Assembly (NCBI GenBank): GCA_015522385.1
Contig: WAMJ01000087.1
Location: forward strand, 1 to 20,245
From: Candidatus Heimdallarchaeota archaeon
Lineage (GTDB): Archaea > Asgardarchaeota > Heimdallarchaeia > Heimdallarchaeales > Kariarchaeaceae
DNA length: 20,245 nt
Direction: 5' to 3'
This document shows, piece after piece, positions 7,273-13,438 of the stretch (position 1 is the first letter of the stretch; every line of letters starts with the position of its first letter). The position numbers were made by a program, and so were the translations under genes. The notes beneath the pieces are model-generated. The model saw nothing but the letters and a program-made list of their open reading frames with translations. It was not told the origin of the DNA and did not search any database.

Positions 7273-7617
7273 GTGTCTGCATCCACACCCGGTAGTATTC
7301 TCAAGTTTAAGGAATTCAACGACAATGACAAGGCCTATACCATTCGACTTCTCGGAGGGATCATCGGTGGGATCATTGCAGGGTTAATTACCGGGCAGAT
7401 GATGGCAAGTGGAACTGCTCCCTTCGTCTTCTCTTCCATTGGTTGGGGGATCTTCTTTGCACAGAGCTTCGGACTGGCCTATCTCACCATGGTAATGTAC
7501 GAGCTAAAGGATGCAAGGGGAGAGTGGAACTTCACGAGAGTTTGGAGACATGCGGTCTTCATGAATTTTATCATGTACCTATATTTCTGGACTGTGACCT
7601 TCGATTTCTACCTCTGA
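7273..7617 (+). CDS. Small membrane protein of unknown function (114 aa)
   Basis: About three hydrophobic helices are visible: a glycine-rich one (LLGGIIGGIIAGLITGQMM, ~26-44), a second starting at PFVFSSIGWGIFFAQ (~50-73) and a third (VFMNFIMYLYFWTVTF, ~94-110). A charged loop with basic and acidic residues (YELKDARGEWNFTRVWRH) lies before the last. The Gly-zipper-like first helix suggests tight helix packing or oligomerisation. No family recognised. The GTG start is chosen because of the TATA box ~25 nt upstream. It stands alone between the minus-strand acidic gene and the dehydrogenase gene, which has its own promoter. Confidence 0.7.
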   Translation: MSASTPGSILKFKEFNDNDKAYTIRLLGGIIGGIIAGLITGQMMASGTAPFVFSSIGWGIFFAQSFGLAYLTMVMYELKDARGEWNFTRVWRHAVFMNFIMYLYFWTVTFDFYL

Positions 7618-7631
7618 TCTTGAAAGTGAAC

Positions 7632-7646
7632 GATATACATTTTTAG
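7632..7646 (+). promoter_or_regulatory. Promoter of 3-hydroxyacyl-CoA dehydrogenase
   Basis: The AT-rich stretch GATATACATTTTTAG ends ~21 nt upstream of ATG 7667. The TTTTTAGA-like element recurs before the genes at 8567 (CTTTTAGA) and 10068 (minus strand, read from 10098), suggesting a common box A form in this genome. Confidence 0.45.
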
Positions 7647-7666
7647 AACCTTGAAAATCATAGACC

Positions 7667-8521
7667 ATGACTATCAAAAACGTCACTGTTATCGGCAGTG
7701 GACAGATGGGAGCTGGAATAGCACTCGTCTGCGCCACCAGTGGATACAAAGTGATAATGAATGATATCGAGCAGAGATTTATCGACGGGGGGATGCAGAA
7801 GAACATCGCATGGCTCGACCGTCAGGTGGACAAGGGGCGGATGAGCAAGGAGGATCGGGATGCAGCAGCAGGGAATCTCTCGGGGATACTCGATCTGGAG
7901 GAAGCGGTTAAGGATGCGGATATTGTCATTGAAGCGGTCATCGAGAACATGGATATCAAAAAGCAGTTGTGGACAAAGGTGGGAGAGTACGCCAAGGAGT
8001 CCTGTATCTTCGGTAGCAACACGTCTTCTCTGTCCATCACCGAGATGGCGGTTGCGTCCAAGAGACCAGAGAAATTCCTAGGTACACACTTCTTCAATCC
8101 CCCGGTGATCCTCCGACTCATCGAGTTCATCAAGGGCTACAACACATCCAAGGAGACGATGTCTGAGGCGGTAGAGTTCGGAAAATCGATGGGAATGGAG
8201 ACGGTCATGGCAGCAGAAGCTCCTGGGTTTATCGTCAACAGGGTACTCATGCCCTTCCTCAACGAGGCCTACTTTGCACTGCAAGAGGGGGTTGCCACTC
8301 GTGAGGACATTGACAAAGCAGTCAAACTGGGACTGAACCACCCCATGGGTCCATTGACACTCAGTGACTTTATCGGTCTAGACACTGTCTTGTACATCTC
8401 CGAATACCTCCACAAGGAGCTGGGTGAGGATAAATACCGCCCCTGCCCACTCCTTCGGAAGATGGTTAGGGCGGGTAAGCTTGGGCGGAAATCTGGTGAG
8501 GGATTCTACAAGTACGACTGA
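7667..8521 (+). CDS. hbd: 3-hydroxyacyl-CoA (3-hydroxybutyryl-CoA) dehydrogenase
   Basis: This 284-residue protein has the full length and layout of short 3-hydroxybutyryl-CoA dehydrogenases, which interconvert 3-hydroxyacyl-CoA and acetoacyl-CoA with NAD(P)H. The Rossmann motif is VIGSGQMGAGIA (8-19), with Asp33 after the second strand (MNDIEQ). The catalytic dyad is His141 in GTHFFNPP and Glu153. Substrate/cofactor residues are Asn119-Ser120 (SNTSS) and Asn191 in EAPGFIVNR. The C-terminal helical dimer domain carries NHPMGPLTLSDFIGLD and the terminal GRKSGEGFY. Asp rather than a basic residue in the cofactor loop favours NADH. It precedes the epimerase and biotin-ligase genes, which points to beta-oxidation-like or propionyl-CoA metabolism. 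Confidence 0.95.
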   Translation: MTIKNVTVIGSGQMGAGIALVCATSGYKVIMNDIEQRFIDGGMQKNIAWLDRQVDKGRMSKEDRDAAAGNLSGILDLEEAVKDADIVIEAVIENMDIKKQLWTKVGEYAKESCIFGSNTSSLSITEMAVASKRPEKFLGTHFFNPPVILRLIEFIKGYNTSKETMSEAVEFGKSMGMETVMAAEAPGFIVNRVLMPFLNEAYFALQEGVATREDIDKAVKLGLNHPMGPLTLSDFIGLDTVLYISEYLHKELGEDKYRPCPLLRKMVRAGKLGRKSGEGFYKYD

Positions 8522-8535
8522 TACCTCCGACACAA

Positions 8536-8545
8536 TGCTTTTAGA
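8536..8545 (+). promoter_or_regulatory. TATA-like box for epimerase/biotin-ligase operon
   Basis: TGCTTTTAGA is centred ~26 nt before ATG 8567. It supports ATG 8567, not the upstream TTG 8561, as the first codon of a leaderless transcript. Confidence 0.4.
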
Positions 8546-8566
8546 CCCCCAATCGGAAATTTGGCT

Positions 8567-8965
8567 ATGAATATACTATCGCAGCTCGCCATAGCAGTCG
8601 AGGACATCTCAAAGGCCAAGGTTTTCTTCGAGATGCTCACGGGTAAAGAGCTATCTCAACCCCACAATGTCGAGTCGCAGAAGGTCAATGTGGCCTTCAT
8701 CGACATGGGGGACACGAAGATCGAACTTCTGGAACCTGCAGCGGAGAAGACCCCTATCACAAAATTTCTCCAGCAGAGGGGAGGAGGGATTCACCACATG
8801 GGGATAATGACGGACAGATTCGATGAGCTTATCGAAGAACTGAAAGCAGCGGGCATCAGGACATTGGGCGAACCCAGTATAGGGGCAGAAGGGCATAGGG
8901 TACTCTTCCTGCACCCGAAGGACACGTTCGGTGTACTCGTGGAACTCGAGGAAAGAAGCGAATAG
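8567..8965 (+). CDS. mce: Methylmalonyl-CoA epimerase-like VOC protein
   Basis: This 132-residue vicinal-oxygen-chelate protein has the length and motifs of methylmalonyl-CoA epimerases, which convert (S)- to (R)-methylmalonyl-CoA. Examples are IELLEP (52-57), the IAKF-like ITKFLQQRGGGIHH (64-77), IGAEGHRVLFLHP (105-117) and GVLVELEE (122-129). Three of four expected metal ligands are present (Glu53, His77, Glu127). The first, normally His in an IDHIGIAV-type strand, is Gln6 (SQLAIAV); a Gln/Glu/His/Glu set is that of human-type glyoxalase I. The frame can start at TTG 8561, but ATG 8567 fits the promoter. The downstream biotin-protein ligase, separated by 5 nt, favours a propionyl/methylmalonyl-CoA role. 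Glyoxalase-like activity is the alternative. Confidence 0.85.
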   Translation: MNILSQLAIAVEDISKAKVFFEMLTGKELSQPHNVESQKVNVAFIDMGDTKIELLEPAAEKTPITKFLQQRGGGIHHMGIMTDRFDELIEELKAAGIRTLGEPSIGAEGHRVLFLHPKDTFGVLVELEERSE

Positions 8966-8970
8966 GAGCC

Positions 8971-9552
8971 ATGAACGACAGCGTTTTCGTCTCTCTACTT
9001 AGCACAAAGTTGAGAGACATAGGGATAGATGACTGGAAGGTCTTCCACTACACCACAGTGGATTCCACGAATGATGAGGGCAAAAGGCTACTGGAGGAAT
9101 ACGAGAATGTCATCGTCTTCGCGGAGATACAGACCAAGGGGAAGGGAACCCACGACAGGATCTGGGAGTCTCCGAGGGGAGGAGTATGGATCACGATCGC
9201 AACCCGACAGCCCCTCCCTGTCATGGACTACTCGAACTTGGTGGCTGATCATCTAACCAAGGTGTACTCGGACATCATTGACGAGGACTGTGTCCATAAA
9301 CCAGTCAATGACATTCTCCTGAGGGGGAGGAAATTGGCGGGTATTCTCGTGGAGACGAAGATCAGAGGTTCAACCATACTGGAGATGGTGGTTGGAGTCG
9401 GGGTGAATGTCTACAACACCCTACCAGAGTATCTCCGGGAAGTTGGTATCTCTATCTCAGAGGTCACTGCTGGGACGTCTGTTTTTGAGGTCGCTCAGGA
9501 AACTGCCTTGGAGATTGTGTTACTTCTCCGCAAGTTCCTGAAGAAGGTCTAA
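8971..9552 (+). CDS. birA: Biotin--protein ligase, minimal catalytic-domain form
   Basis: This 193-residue enzyme of the BPL/LplA/LipB fold activates biotin with ATP and attaches it to carrier domains of carboxylases. Visible motifs are DSTN (31-34), QTKGKGTHDRIWESPRGG (54-71, the GRGRxGRxWxSPxGG equivalent), KPVND (110-114, equivalent to KWPND), KLAGILVE (121-128) and VVGVGVNV (140-147). It lacks an N-terminal repressor HTH and a full C-terminal SH3-like domain, so it is a stand-alone ligase. The adenylate loop is unusual: GRGRRGR is replaced by GKGTHDR, and KWPND by KPVND. AGGAG lies 5-9 nt before the ATG, and the gene follows the epimerase directly. Its 3' end overlaps the converging CYTH gene by 33 bp. 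Confidence 0.88.
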   Translation: MNDSVFVSLLSTKLRDIGIDDWKVFHYTTVDSTNDEGKRLLEEYENVIVFAEIQTKGKGTHDRIWESPRGGVWITIATRQPLPVMDYSNLVADHLTKVYSDIIDEDCVHKPVNDILLRGRKLAGILVETKIRGSTILEMVVGVGVNVYNTLPEYLREVGISISEVTAGTSVFEVAQETALEIVLLLRKFLKKV

Positions 9553-10068
9553 GTAACCTTTGAGGATCTGGTTTTCCACCTTCACCCCAAGCTGAATCGC
9601 ATAGGCCTTGAGTTCGTTGACCTTGGGTTCGATCTGATCCTTGTCGTCCACAATCGCTTCTAGCTCTATGAAGTATCCGAGGGACTCCACGTTATCTATG
9701 GTTATCGAGTAGTCCATGTGGGACCAGTTCTCCCTCACCTTAGAGACCGAGGCTACGACTTCCAGGCCTAATCTGTCCATGATCTTCACCATCTGATCTG
9801 AGTCGTCGATCTTCACGTTCAACTCCTCCCTCGTCTTGGATTGTGTGGAGATCTTGGGTCCTTTGAAGGTGAACTCCGCGAACTCAGAGAGGTCTGATTT
9901 CCTGATTCTAAGTGCCCTATCCGTGTTCTTGAAATCCATCTCTGGAGAGTTGAGGTAATAGTCCGTCATGTTCTCCTTGTTCAGAAACACCGCCCCCAGT
10001 CTCCTCAATCGGTCTATAATCTCAGAACGTGACTTTATCTTGAACTTTAGCTCAACTTCGTAGGGCAT
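9520..10068 (-). CDS. CYTH-domain protein (CyaB/class IV adenylate cyclase-like or triphosphatase)
   Basis: This 182-residue single CYTH domain opens with the signature ExExK (E4-V-E6-L-K8). Further conserved charged strands follow: DYYLNSP, RALRIRKS, FTFKGPK, TREELNVKI, SVSKVRENW and YSITIDNVESLGYFIELEA. These line the triphosphate tunnel in the family. Members act on triphosphate substrates such as ATP (class IV adenylate cyclase), thiamine triphosphate or tripolyphosphate with divalent metal; the archaeal CyaB-like type fits best, but the reaction is unproven. The ATG start has a TTTTTAGA element (10091-10098, opposite strand) ~26 nt upstream, suggesting its own promoter although the beta-CASP gene lies only 57 bp upstream on the same strand. 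Confidence 0.9.
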   Translation of the reverse strand: MPYEVELKFKIKSRSEIIDRLRRLGAVFLNKENMTDYYLNSPEMDFKNTDRALRIRKSDLSEFAEFTFKGPKISTQSKTREELNVKIDDSDQMVKIMDRLGLEVVASVSKVRENWSHMDYSITIDNVESLGYFIELEAIVDDKDQIEPKVNELKAYAIQLGVKVENQILKGYLDLLQELAEK

Positions 10069-10090
10069 TAATCCCGGTAGACATCAATCC

Positions 10091-10098
10091 TTTTTAGA
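10091..10098 (-). promoter_or_regulatory. TATA-like box of the CYTH gene
   Basis: Read on the minus strand this is TCTAAAAA, centred ~26 nt before ATG 10068. A second AT-rich element (TATAAAC, ~10100-10106) lies just upstream. The two give a plausible box A for a leaderless message. Confidence 0.4.
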
Positions 10099-10125
10099 GG
10101 TTTATACTTCCGCCGAGATGACAGA

Positions 10126-12162
10126 TTACTGAAATTCTCCTTCTATGTCCCTTGGACGGATCACATCGTCTCGCTTGCCATTCTCGAATGCCCCTTCGGG
10201 GGAGTGGACTATCGTCTTTCTACCACTGATTTCGCCAAGGAAGTCATCAAGGGAGTCTGCTGTGGAATGTCCGGAGAGCTTGATCTTGTAGATCTGCTGC
10301 TTGTACTCCTCCCTCAACCTCGGATTACCGTTCAACAGGTGGTAACCAAAGGTGTTTGGACTCTGATATCCGCAGAAGACGACACCAACATCATCGTCGT
10401 CCTTTGTCTTATCGAGAATTTGGCGGGATGTGCCAGCTTGGAGCATCCCGTTACCAGCGATGAGTATCGTATTATCCTTGAACTCCTCTTTGATGATGGT
10501 GGGTGCAAGCTTTACATTCTTGGACTTTATGCTGAGCTTCAGCTCACGGAACAGCCTCCCTCCCATCCCCGCCACTATTATCTGCTTGTCCTTGTGCACG
10601 TCATTTGCCAGTAGCTTGTACAGGATCTCTTGGGTTCTACCCATCGCGAATGCGGGGATTATTACCCTCTTGTGATCCCTCAGAACCTGCTTAAGATCTA
10701 CAGTATTGACAGACTCATTGTATTTCCCAAAGTTGGTTCCATCGAATAGGAGGGTGTCCACAGTGTCAACGGGGAACTTTGCTCCGGGAAAGAGTGTACC
10801 GCCCTGCAGATTGAAGTCTCCAGTGTAGAAGAGCCTCTTACCACCAATCTGGATATCAAAGCCTACGGAACCGAAGAGATGCGATGCTCCAAATGCTCGG
10901 ACTGTCACATTCGGAAGGGGAGAGAACTCCTCGTCTAGATCGATCTCGATATGGTTGCTGAGGGCATTGGTGATGTTCTGCTCCGAAGTCACGGCTTTGA
11001 TGTAGGGATTGTTCTCGATGGCGCTTGACTCCCAGTTCCGTCCGAGAACATTCCGAGTGTCCCTGAAGAGCATCTCAGTCATGATACGTGTATGCCTAGT
11101 CCCAAACCACGGAGTCTTGGCAAGCGGTCCTGAGCTACGGAGGAGATAGGGGAGTGCGCCCGAGTGATCAAGGTGTGCATGCGACAGGAGGACTGCATCT
11201 ACGCGTTCAAGAAATGGTTTCCACCTCGGCATTCTATTGTTGATCACGGTCATCCCGAAGTCAAGGAGGAATGAACCGCTCCCCGTCTTCACGAATATAC
11301 CGGCATGTCCTATCCTCTCTCCCCCTGGGAAGTAGATTTTGAACCACTCTTCACTTTCAGGCCGGGAGTAGGCGAATCCTAGCGCCTTCTCCTGCACAAT
11401 CTCTGGAGGATACTTAGCTAAGCTCTCTGCATCTACACTTCGGGGGGGAATCTGGGAAAGCTTAGATCCGTACACCTTGAATGATGTGGGGAATACCGCC
11501 AAGAACTCATTGCTCTCGGCGAACTTGTCAAGTTCCGCCCATGATGTAGGTGCTGCGTCTTCTGTCTCCCTACTAAGTAGCTCGTCAACAAGTTTACTCC
11601 TGAGATCAGGTTGGGCCCAGTAGAACATCTCCCTAATCTCCTTGGCGCTCAGATCCTTTAGATCCGATGTCTCCTCCCAGAATTCCATTCCCGAGACTCG
11701 ACCGTCAATCTGCAACCAGTGGTCCTTGTCTTCCACCTCCCCAAATATCTCTTCGTAGTATGCCACGAGTTTTGCAGGTGATGGCATAGGGTATGCGAGG
11801 GTATAGAGTTGCTCGAAGGTCTTCTTCATGAATTCTTCGAAGCTTTTGAACTCGTTGAAATAGACTACCACGTCAAGAGCGTTCTCATCCTCCATCTCAC
11901 CAATTGAAATCAGGTGCTTGAACACACTGTAGAACTCGACCTCGGTAAGTATTTCCTGTTTATAGAGGTAAGCGCCAATTGCCAGAAACTTGTCCTTCCA
12001 CTCAAGGTTCTCATACTCGGTCTTCATCCAGAGAACCTCCCTGAGCTGGGTTACGAGTGATCCGTTCTCATCTAGTATCTCGTCAAATCCACCGACGTCT
12101 CTCCACTCCTCTGGAGGTGTAGAGTTGAGCGATCTGAGTATAGACGAACTTTGTGTCTTCAA
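10126..12162 (-). CDS. Beta-CASP metallo-beta-lactamase nuclease with long unknown N-terminal region
   Basis: This 678-residue protein carries a two-metal beta-CASP nuclease in its C-terminal ~400 residues. HxHxDH is at 328-333 (HAHLDHSG), the third-motif His is H428 (ASHLFGS), Asp449 is in YTGDFN, beta-CASP motif A is PAFAMGRTQE (503-512), and the C-type motif LSGHSTADSL (629-638) contains His632. It ends with HSPEG (653-657). Known relatives (CPSF73/aCPSF, RNase J) process or degrade RNA. Residues 1-270 are an acidic, mostly helical region without recognisable KH domains, unlike aCPSF1. The longest frame uses TTG 12162. An upstream in-frame stop ~22 nt away limits alternatives; the next ATG is residue 46. 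It lies 39 nt after the TetR gene and is probably co-transcribed with it. Confidence 0.92.
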   Translation of the reverse strand: MKTQSSSILRSLNSTPPEEWRDVGGFDEILDENGSLVTQLREVLWMKTEYENLEWKDKFLAIGAYLYKQEILTEVEFYSVFKHLISIGEMEDENALDVVVYFNEFKSFEEFMKKTFEQLYTLAYPMPSPAKLVAYYEEIFGEVEDKDHWLQIDGRVSGMEFWEETSDLKDLSAKEIREMFYWAQPDLRSKLVDELLSRETEDAAPTSWAELDKFAESNEFLAVFPTSFKVYGSKLSQIPPRSVDAESLAKYPPEIVQEKALGFAYSRPESEEWFKIYFPGGERIGHAGIFVKTGSGSFLLDFGMTVINNRMPRWKPFLERVDAVLLSHAHLDHSGALPYLLRSSGPLAKTPWFGTRHTRIMTEMLFRDTRNVLGRNWESSAIENNPYIKAVTSEQNITNALSNHIEIDLDEEFSPLPNVTVRAFGASHLFGSVGFDIQIGGKRLFYTGDFNLQGGTLFPGAKFPVDTVDTLLFDGTNFGKYNESVNTVDLKQVLRDHKRVIIPAFAMGRTQEILYKLLANDVHKDKQIIVAGMGGRLFRELKLSIKSKNVKLAPTIIKEEFKDNTILIAGNGMLQAGTSRQILDKTKDDDDVGVVFCGYQSPNTFGYHLLNGNPRLREEYKQQIYKIKLSGHSTADSLDDFLGEISGRKTIVHSPEGAFENGKRDDVIRPRDIEGEFQ

Positions 12163-12201
12163 CAGCTTTCTAGAATTTGCATATCACTTAAGGTTGAGTA
12201 T

Positions 12202-12849
12202 TCATTTTTTGAAGAAACCATACTCCTGCTTCCACGCGATCAGAACCAGTTCAAATGGGTACATGACCTCTGGATTATCGGTTCTGGGCGAGCTCATGAG
12301 GATCTGGCTTCTCAAGACTATCTGCCCATGGATCATAGACCACAATGTGTTGGTGAACTTGTCACGTATCTCCCACAATTCATGTGGATTCTGCACACCG
12401 TGTGCCCTGAGCATTTCCTGCATCTTGAACTTGAGTATGAGGTAACTTAGACGAGTCTCCTCATCGAGAAAATCGATCTCATTGTCCTTCCGGTAAAGGA
12501 GGTTGTAGAGGTGTGGGTACTTGCTCGCGAAGTTGAAGAACACATCTATAATCTGGATTATCCCCTCCTCAAAAGGTTGAATGGGACTAATCCTGTTAAT
12601 GTCGTCCTGCAACTGGGTCAAACCCTCGTTGACAATAGCTTTCAGAATCTCCCCTTTTGTTCTGAAATAGGTATAAAGGGCTGCCGCTGTTGTGTTGAGA
12701 CTTGCAGCAATGTCCCTCATTTTTATCGATGAGTATCCGCCCTCAACAAAAGCCATAGTCGCGAGAGAGAGAATCTCTGCCCTCCTCTTAGCTTTATCTT
12801 CCTTCGATCTTCGGCGTGTTTGTTTGGGTCTTTTCCTAGTTTCTTCCAT
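12202..12849 (-). CDS. TetR-family transcriptional regulator
   Basis: This 215-residue regulator has a very basic N-terminal arm (KRPKQTRRRSKEDKAKRR, 7-24) and then a canonical TetR HTH: ILSLATMAFVEGGYSSIKM, then RDIAASLNTTAAALYTYF (45-62) and KGEILKAI. The all-helical ligand domain (~75-215) is typical in length; its FASKYPHLYNLLY segment resembles the ligand domains of WHG-type TetR proteins, but the ligand is unknown. ATG 12849 has a TATA box ~27 nt upstream and a palindrome ATTGTACAAT (12889-12898) immediately beyond it, a good candidate auto-operator. The beta-CASP gene follows by 39 nt, so that gene may be regulated with it. Confidence 0.92.
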   Translation of the reverse strand: MEETRKRPKQTRRRSKEDKAKRRAEILSLATMAFVEGGYSSIKMRDIAASLNTTAAALYTYFRTKGEILKAIVNEGLTQLQDDINRISPIQPFEEGIIQIIDVFFNFASKYPHLYNLLYRKDNEIDFLDEETRLSYLILKFKMQEMLRAHGVQNPHELWEIRDKFTNTLWSMIHGQIVLRSQILMSSPRTDNPEVMYPFELVLIAWKQEYGFFKK

Positions 12850-12874
12850 CGCGCTATATCAAACTAAAATTAGG

Positions 12875-12898
12875 TAGATATAATACTTATTGTACAAT
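12875..12898 (-). promoter_or_regulatory. TetR promoter with palindromic operator candidate
   Basis: On the minus strand the palindrome ATTGTACAAT (12889-12898) is followed by TATTATATC (about 12877-12885), which lies ~27-35 nt before ATG 12849. A palindrome next to box A is where a self-regulating TetR protein would block transcription-factor-B/TBP access. The symmetry is seen; binding is inferred. Confidence 0.45.
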
Positions 12899-12990
12899 GT
12901 AGATTTAAAATTGAAGTAATTCTGAAATTTTATGGCGATGATTTGAGTGAATCAAAAGGTACTCCGAAATTTGATATGGTGCAAAATACT

Positions 12991-13305
12991 TCAAGCTTCT
13001 ACGTCCGATTCTCTCAGATCCAAATAATGATTTGCCAGAATAATTATGGTAGTGATAATAGCTCCTGTTGTGATCAGGAATTTTAATGTCTGGAATGGGA
13101 TCATATTTCTCGAATTTTCTGACAACCTAAAAATCTTCTCTTCTGTCCGACATCTGGTGTTTGAAGAATCACTGTTGAGAGCAATACCATTTTTCCGCGA
13201 TTTCCACCGTTCATAGGATATTCTTACTAGTATTTCCATATCCTCGATCCCGATTTTTGCAGAAGTAAACACCGTTTCACTTGAACATCTTTCCGACTTT
13301 ATCAC
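12991..13305 (-). CDS. Doubtful small ORF with one membrane helix
   Basis: A GTG-started frame of 104 residues lies in the AT-rich gap between the TetR and carboxypeptidase genes. The N-terminal two thirds are polar with several cysteines. The last ~35 residues form one hydrophobic helix (FLITTGAIITTIIILANHYL) followed by a charged tail, a plausible tail-anchored protein. No ribosome binding site or clear TATA box is evident, and no family is recognised. It is included because the gap (12850-13438) holds nothing else gene-like; it could be a chance frame. Confidence 0.25.
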   Translation of the reverse strand: MIKSERCSSETVFTSAKIGIEDMEILVRISYERWKSRKNGIALNSDSSNTRCRTEEKIFRLSENSRNMIPFQTLKFLITTGAIITTIIILANHYLDLRESDVEA

Positions 13306-13405
13306 ACCATGATATCACAGTATATGGTTCTGAGTGCTCTAATCTCGTTATATCGTGCCTTATTTCGGTAATTTTAAATATAAACATTTCGCGTAAAAAC
13401 ATTAA

Positions 13406-13417
13406 GGTTTTTTTATA
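13406..13417 (+). promoter_or_regulatory. Promoter of M14 carboxypeptidase
   Basis: A T-rich box ending in TTTTATA (13411-13417) is centred ~25 nt before ATG 13439. The ~100 bp upstream are very AT-rich. This suggests a strong leaderless promoter. No ribosome binding site is needed or seen. Confidence 0.5.
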
Positions 13418-13438
13418 CCCCTGTTCCATCTAGGTTGT

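Noticed and set aside
10204..10675. Plus-strand frames opposite the beta-CASP gene
   Set aside because: The minus strand carries conserved catalytic motifs over this stretch; the plus frames have no recognisable features.
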